From Bacillus sp. FJAT-49711 (lineage in GTDB: Bacteria; Bacillota; Bacilli; Bacillales; Bacillaceae_C), in contig NZ_JAGYPL010000002.1 of assembly GCF_018343715.1 (NCBI RefSeq), forward strand, positions 938,364 through 1,002,363: a stretch of 64,000 bases of DNA. The letters are read 5' to 3'. This document shows positions 60,828 through 64,000 of this stretch, one piece after another (position 1 is the first letter of the stretch; each line of letters starts with the position of its first letter). Made by a program: the position numbers and the translations under genes. Under the pieces are notes generated by a model. It was not told the origin of the DNA. It did no database searches and worked only from the letters and a program-made list of their open reading frames with translations.

Positions 60828-61823
60828 ATGAATGACCTTCTTAAGGTGAAGAATTTAAATATTGAATATGACTCCCCAAGAGGCGGAGTTAAAGCTGTAC
60901 GCAATGTAAGTTTTACAATTGAAAAAGGCGAAATTTTTGGTTTAGTCGGCGAGTCTGGCTGTGGAAAATCAACAACAGCTTTTGGTATTAGCCGTTTGTT
61001 GCGCCCTCCTGCCATGATTACAGGAGGAAGTATTACATTGGAGGGTCTAGAACTTACTAAACTCTCTGACCAGGAGTTTGATAGAGTACGCTGGTCTGAA
61101 ATGTCGATTGTTCTGCAAAGTGCCATGAATAACTTAAATCCGGTAATTAAAATTCAAGATCAATTAATTGATGCTATTTTGGCACATAAGAAAATGACTA
61201 TAAAAGATGCTTTAAATCATGCTAAATACTTATTATCGTTAGTGGATATTCAAGAAGATAGACTAAGAAGTTTTCCTCATGAATTATCCGGCGGCATGCG
61301 CCAACGGGTAGTCATTGCGATGGCTTTAGCTTTGAATCCTAAATTAATCATTATGGATGAACCGACAACTGCACTAGATGTGGTAATTCAAAGCGGTATC
61401 ATAAAAAAAATAATTGAGTTACAAAAGGAATTTGGATTTTCAATTCTTTTTATTACCCATGATTTACCACTAATGTTAGAAATATGTGATCGTGTTGGTG
61501 TGATGTATGCGGGTGAACTTGTGGAAGTCATGGAAAGGGAAGAATTATTAAAAGGTGCACGACACCCTTATACTCAAGGGTTATTAAACTCATTTCCTCC
61601 TTTAAGAGGAGAAAAAAGAAGGTTAAAAGGTATCCCGGGTACTCCACCCGATTTGATTACTCCACCCCCAGGTTGCAGTTTTCACCCTAGATGCGCACAT
61701 GCCATGCCTGAATGTAAAATCAGTGAACCGAGAATGATTAGCGATAATAAAGGATTAGTTGCTTGTCATTTATATAGTAAGGGAGCGGAGAAGATTGACG
61801 ACAACATATCGGTTACGAGTTGA
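60828..61823 (+). CDS. Opp-type ABC transporter ATPase, DppD/OppD type
   Basis: A 331-residue ATPase. The Walker A reads GESGCGKST, the ABC signature LSGGMRQ, and the Walker [12 protein letters not shown]. The C-terminal oligopeptide-transporter extension holds [14 protein letters not shown], a cysteine cluster typical of these ATPases. The ATG follows AAAAGGAG. Its end overlaps the start of the next ATPase gene by 29 bases, which couples their translation. Confidence 0.95.
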   Translation: MNDLLKVKNLNIEYDSPRGGVKAVRNVSFTIEKGEIFGLVGESGCGKSTTAFGISRLLRPPAMITGGSITLEGLELTKLSDQEFDRVRWSEMSIVLQSAMNNLNPVIKIQDQLIDAILAHKKMTIKDALNHAKYLLSLVDIQEDRLRSFPHELSGGMRQRVVIAMALALNPKLIIMDEPTTALDVVIQSGIIKKIIELQKEFGFSILFITHDLPLMLEICDRVGVMYAGELVEVMEREELLKGARHPYTQGLLNSFPPLRGEKRRLKGIPGTPPDLITPPPGCSFHPRCAHAMPECKISEPRMISDNKGLVACHLYSKGAEKIDDNISVTS

Positions 61824-62748
61824 GGAGATTAATAAAGTCTTTACCTCCCGTAAAAGTTTCAAGAAAACTCATTTTCAGGCGGTTCAAGACGTGAGTTTTA
61901 ATTTGAAAGATAAAGAGGTGCTTGCTATTGTCGGTGAGTCCGGGAGTGGTAAAAGCACTACTGCTAGAATATTAACAAATTTGATTAAACCAACCTCGGG
62001 TGAAATTTACTATGATGGTATAAGCATAAAAGATAAAAAGTTTCAAAGGGTTCTTCCTGAAAGGGTTCAAATGATCTTTCAAGATCCTTTTGCTGCATTG
62101 AATCCACATCATTCTATTGGTTATGCAATTGGAAGACCATTGCAATTAAGAGGTAAATCAGAAGGGTCTATTCGTAAAAAAGTATTGGAATTGTTAACTC
62201 AAGTTGGATTAACACCTGCCGAAGATTTTATTGATAAGTATCCTTACCAAATCTCTGGAGGACAGAAACAACGTGTGATTATCGCACGTGTTTTAGGATT
62301 AGAGCCAGAAATTATTGTGGCTGATGAACCTACTTCTATGTTGGATGTATCAATTGGAATAGAAATTATGAATTTATTGTTAGATCTAAGAGACAATAGA
62401 AATCTATCATTTATTTTAATTACTCATAATCTTGGTAGTGCACGTTATATGGCTGATCGTATTATGGTGATGTACGCGGGCGAAATTGTAGAAATAGGAG
62501 ATTCAGAGGAAGTAATAAATGACCCGAAACATCCTTATACAAAACTACTTCTTCAATCATCGCCAGATCCTTGGAAAGAAAATAATACATTAATAGAGGC
62601 TATCGAACCTTCAAAAACAGCACTGCCAAAAATGGGTTGTAAATTTCAAAATAGATGCCCATTCGCAACAGAAGAGTGTAGAAAGTCTTCAATACCTTTT
62701 TACTCATTATCAAATGAACGTCAAGTAAGATGTAATCTTTATAACTAA
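61795..62748 (+). CDS. Opp-type ABC transporter ATPase, DppF/OppF type
   Basis: A 317-residue ATPase with Walker [10 protein letters not shown], signature ISGGQKQR, Walker [11 protein letters not shown] and the C-terminal cluster [17 protein letters not shown] at 61795 is chosen because GGGAG lies nine bases upstream; a longer frame reaching back to 61759 would encode an unlikely N-terminus. It overlaps the end of the preceding gene. With its partner it gives this importer its own energy source, unlike the sugar importers elsewhere in the window. Confidence 0.94.
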   Translation: MTTTYRLRVEEINKVFTSRKSFKKTHFQAVQDVSFNLKDKEVLAIVGESGSGKSTTARILTNLIKPTSGEIYYDGISIKDKKFQRVLPERVQMIFQDPFAALNPHHSIGYAIGRPLQLRGKSEGSIRKKVLELLTQVGLTPAEDFIDKYPYQISGGQKQRVIIARVLGLEPEIIVADEPTSMLDVSIGIEIMNLLLDLRDNRNLSFILITHNLGSARYMADRIMVMYAGEIVEIGDSEEVINDPKHPYTKLLLQSSPDPWKENNTLIEAIEPSKTALPKMGCKFQNRCPFATEECRKSSIPFYSLSNERQVRCNLYN

Positions 62749-62762
62749 GGTTGGTGAAAAAA

Positions 62763-64000
62763 ATGAAAAAACCGAATGTTGTTGTGATTTATGCTGATGA
62801 TTTGGGATATGGGGATTTAAGTTGTTATGGGTCAGAGGAGATTAAGACACCGAACCTGGACCAATTAGCTACTGAGGGAGTTAGATTTACGGATTGGTAT
62901 TCGAATTCTCCGGTTTGTTCGCCGTCGCGGGCATCGCTTTTGACGGGGCGTTATCCGGCAAATGCCGGGATTAGCGAAATTCTTGGGAGTAAAAGAGGAA
63001 CATCGGGATTAGCAGAAAATCAAATCACGATTGCAAATATATTAAAGTCAAGTGGGTATCGGACTGGAATATTTGGTAAGTGGCATTTGGGCACGACGAA
63101 TGAAAACAACCCAAATGCACATGGATTTGATGAGTTTTTTGGATTTCATGGAGGGTGTGTGGACTATTATTCTCATATTTATTATTGGGGGCAAGGTGAT
63201 GGAGTAAACCCGGTTCACGATTTATGGAATAATAATGAAGAGGTTTGGCGTAATGGGGAGTATTTAACGGAAGTCATAGCACAAAAAGCTGTTGATTTTA
63301 TAAAAAAAGATCAAGATCAGCCATTTTTTCTCTATTTACCATTTAATGCCCCGCATTATCCAATGCATGCACCACAAAAGTACTTAGACAAGTATTCCCA
63401 TTTATCCCCAGACCGTCAAATCATGGCGGCAATGATTACGGCGATGGATGATGGAATTGGATTGGTTATAAATACTTTAAAAGAAATGAATGAATATGAA
63501 GATACGATTATTTTCTTTTCAAGTGATAACGGGCCTTCTACGGAATCAAGAAATTATTTAGATGGGAATGAGGATTTATATTATGGTGGTTCGGCAGGTA
63601 TATTCCGCGGGCATAAAGCGAGCCTATTTGAGGGTGGAATACGGGAGCCGGCCATTATAAGCTATCCATCTTCACTTCCACAGGGGAAGGTCTGTAAGGA
63701 GGTAGGCGCTATGATGGATATACTGCCCACCATTCTAGAATTAGCAGGCATTCCTTTACCGGAGAACCACTTAATAGACGGAAAAAGTATTGTGGATATG
63801 GTAAAAAATGATACAGGCAGTCCGCATGATCATCTTTTTTGGGAATATAGCGGACAGTTAGCGATACGTAATGGTAATTGGAAATTGGTTCTCGATGGGA
63901 AATTAGATTTTAGCCGAAAACAAGCAGATGCTGTTCATTTATCAAATTTGGCTGATGATCCTGGTGAAAGGGAGAACCTCTCAGAAAAGCATCCGGAAAT
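62763..64000 (+). CDS. sulfatase (Cys-type), C-terminus beyond the window
   Basis: An alkaline-phosphatase-superfamily sulfatase, 412 complete codons visible and still open at the window end. The metal-binding ADDLGYGD is at residues 11-18. The formylglycine motif is CSPSRASLLTGR with Cys52, followed by GKWHLG and FFSSDNGP. The cysteine form needs a formylglycine-generating enzyme or an anSME-type radical enzyme, neither of which is seen here. There is no signal peptide, so it should act in the cytoplasm on an imported sulfated sugar. The ATG follows AAGGTTGGTG, 14 bases after the OppF-type gene. Confidence 0.93.
   Translation, partial: MKKPNVVVIYADDLGYGDLSCYGSEEIKTPNLDQLATEGVRFTDWYSNSPVCSPSRASLLTGRYPANAGISEILGSKRGTSGLAENQITIANILKSSGYRTGIFGKWHLGTTNENNPNAHGFDEFFGFHGGCVDYYSHIYYWGQGDGVNPVHDLWNNNEEVWRNGEYLTEVIAQKAVDFIKKDQDQPFFLYLPFNAPHYPMHAPQKYLDKYSHLSPDRQIMAAMITAMDDGIGLVINTLKEMNEYEDTIIFFSSDNGPSTESRNYLDGNEDLYYGGSAGIFRGHKASLFEGGIREPAIISYPSSLPQGKVCKEVGAMMDILPTILELAGIPLPENHLIDGKSIVDMVKNDTGSPHDHLFWEYSGQLAIRNGNWKLVLDGKLDFSRKQADAVHLSNLADDPGERENLSEKHPE

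Noticed and set aside
1-64000. tRNA, rRNA, prophage, insertion-sequence or plasmid functions
   Set aside because: No transposase, integrase, replication protein, tRNA-like cloverleaf or rRNA sequence was recognised on either strand.

Overview
This AT-rich window comes from a low-GC Gram-positive chromosome, most likely a Bacillaceae member. The evidence is strong AGGAGG-type ribosome binding sites, many TTG and GTG starts, lipoboxes on every binding protein, CcpA-type cre sequences, ROK, LacI and AraC sugar regulators, and a dispersed palindrome built on GTGCC-N-GGCAC. I see no phage, plasmid, insertion sequence, CRISPR array, rRNA or tRNA. It reads as one long carbohydrate-scavenging region made of consecutive, separately regulated loci.

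Layout: (1) 1-8197: a truncated Gfo/Idh/MocA gene, a 2-hydroxyacid dehydrogenase, a sugar ABC importer, an oxidoreductase lacking the canonical EKP lysine, and a large ADP-ribosylglycohydrolase-family protein with added beta-sandwich domains. (2) 8402-12823: a LuxR-type regulator with a degenerate receiver, a chemoreceptor, 1.2 kb of apparently gene-free DNA, and a LysE-type exporter divergent from an XRE-cupin regulator. (3) 13737-21210, minus strand: ROK kinase, GH4 glycosidase, NagB-type deaminase and a sugar ABC importer, with a divergent AraC regulator; an amino-sugar glycoside pathway is likely. (4) 21477-27334: a YczE-type membrane protein, then a LacI regulator and a three-gene operon (TIM-barrel isomerase, Gfo/Idh dehydrogenase, GPH symporter) preceded by three palindromic operators spaced exactly 33 bp apart. 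(5) 27779-37366: LplB/LplC-type permeases divergent from a membrane-bound AraC regulator, a binding lipoprotein, a GH3 glycosidase and a second 2-hydroxyacid dehydrogenase.

(6) 37552-50535: a ROK repressor divergent from an alpha-galactoside system. It has a binding protein, two permeases, GH36 alpha-galactosidase, SDR dehydrogenase, KDPG/KDPGal aldolase, galactonate dehydratase, a CBM9-like protein, a KDG/KDGal kinase and a NagB-type protein. Together these suggest oxidative (De Ley-Doudoroff) galactose catabolism fed by alpha-galactosides. (7) 50611-54424: a frameshifted GH32 remnant next to a dispersed palindrome, then an Lrp regulator divergent from a YkvI-type transporter and a ureohydrolase. 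(8) 54525-64000: another membrane AraC regulator, a complete Opp-type ABC importer with two ATPases, and a sulfatase cut by the window end, suggesting uptake of sulfated oligosaccharides.

The four carbohydrate ABC importers have no ATPase gene in the window, so they probably share an MsmX-type ATPase encoded elsewhere. Only the Opp-type system has its own ATPases. The least described items are the ADP-ribosylglycohydrolase fusion with its EKP-less oxidoreductase partner, the triple 33-bp operator array, the CBM9-like protein inside the oxidative galactose operon, and the Opp-sulfatase locus.
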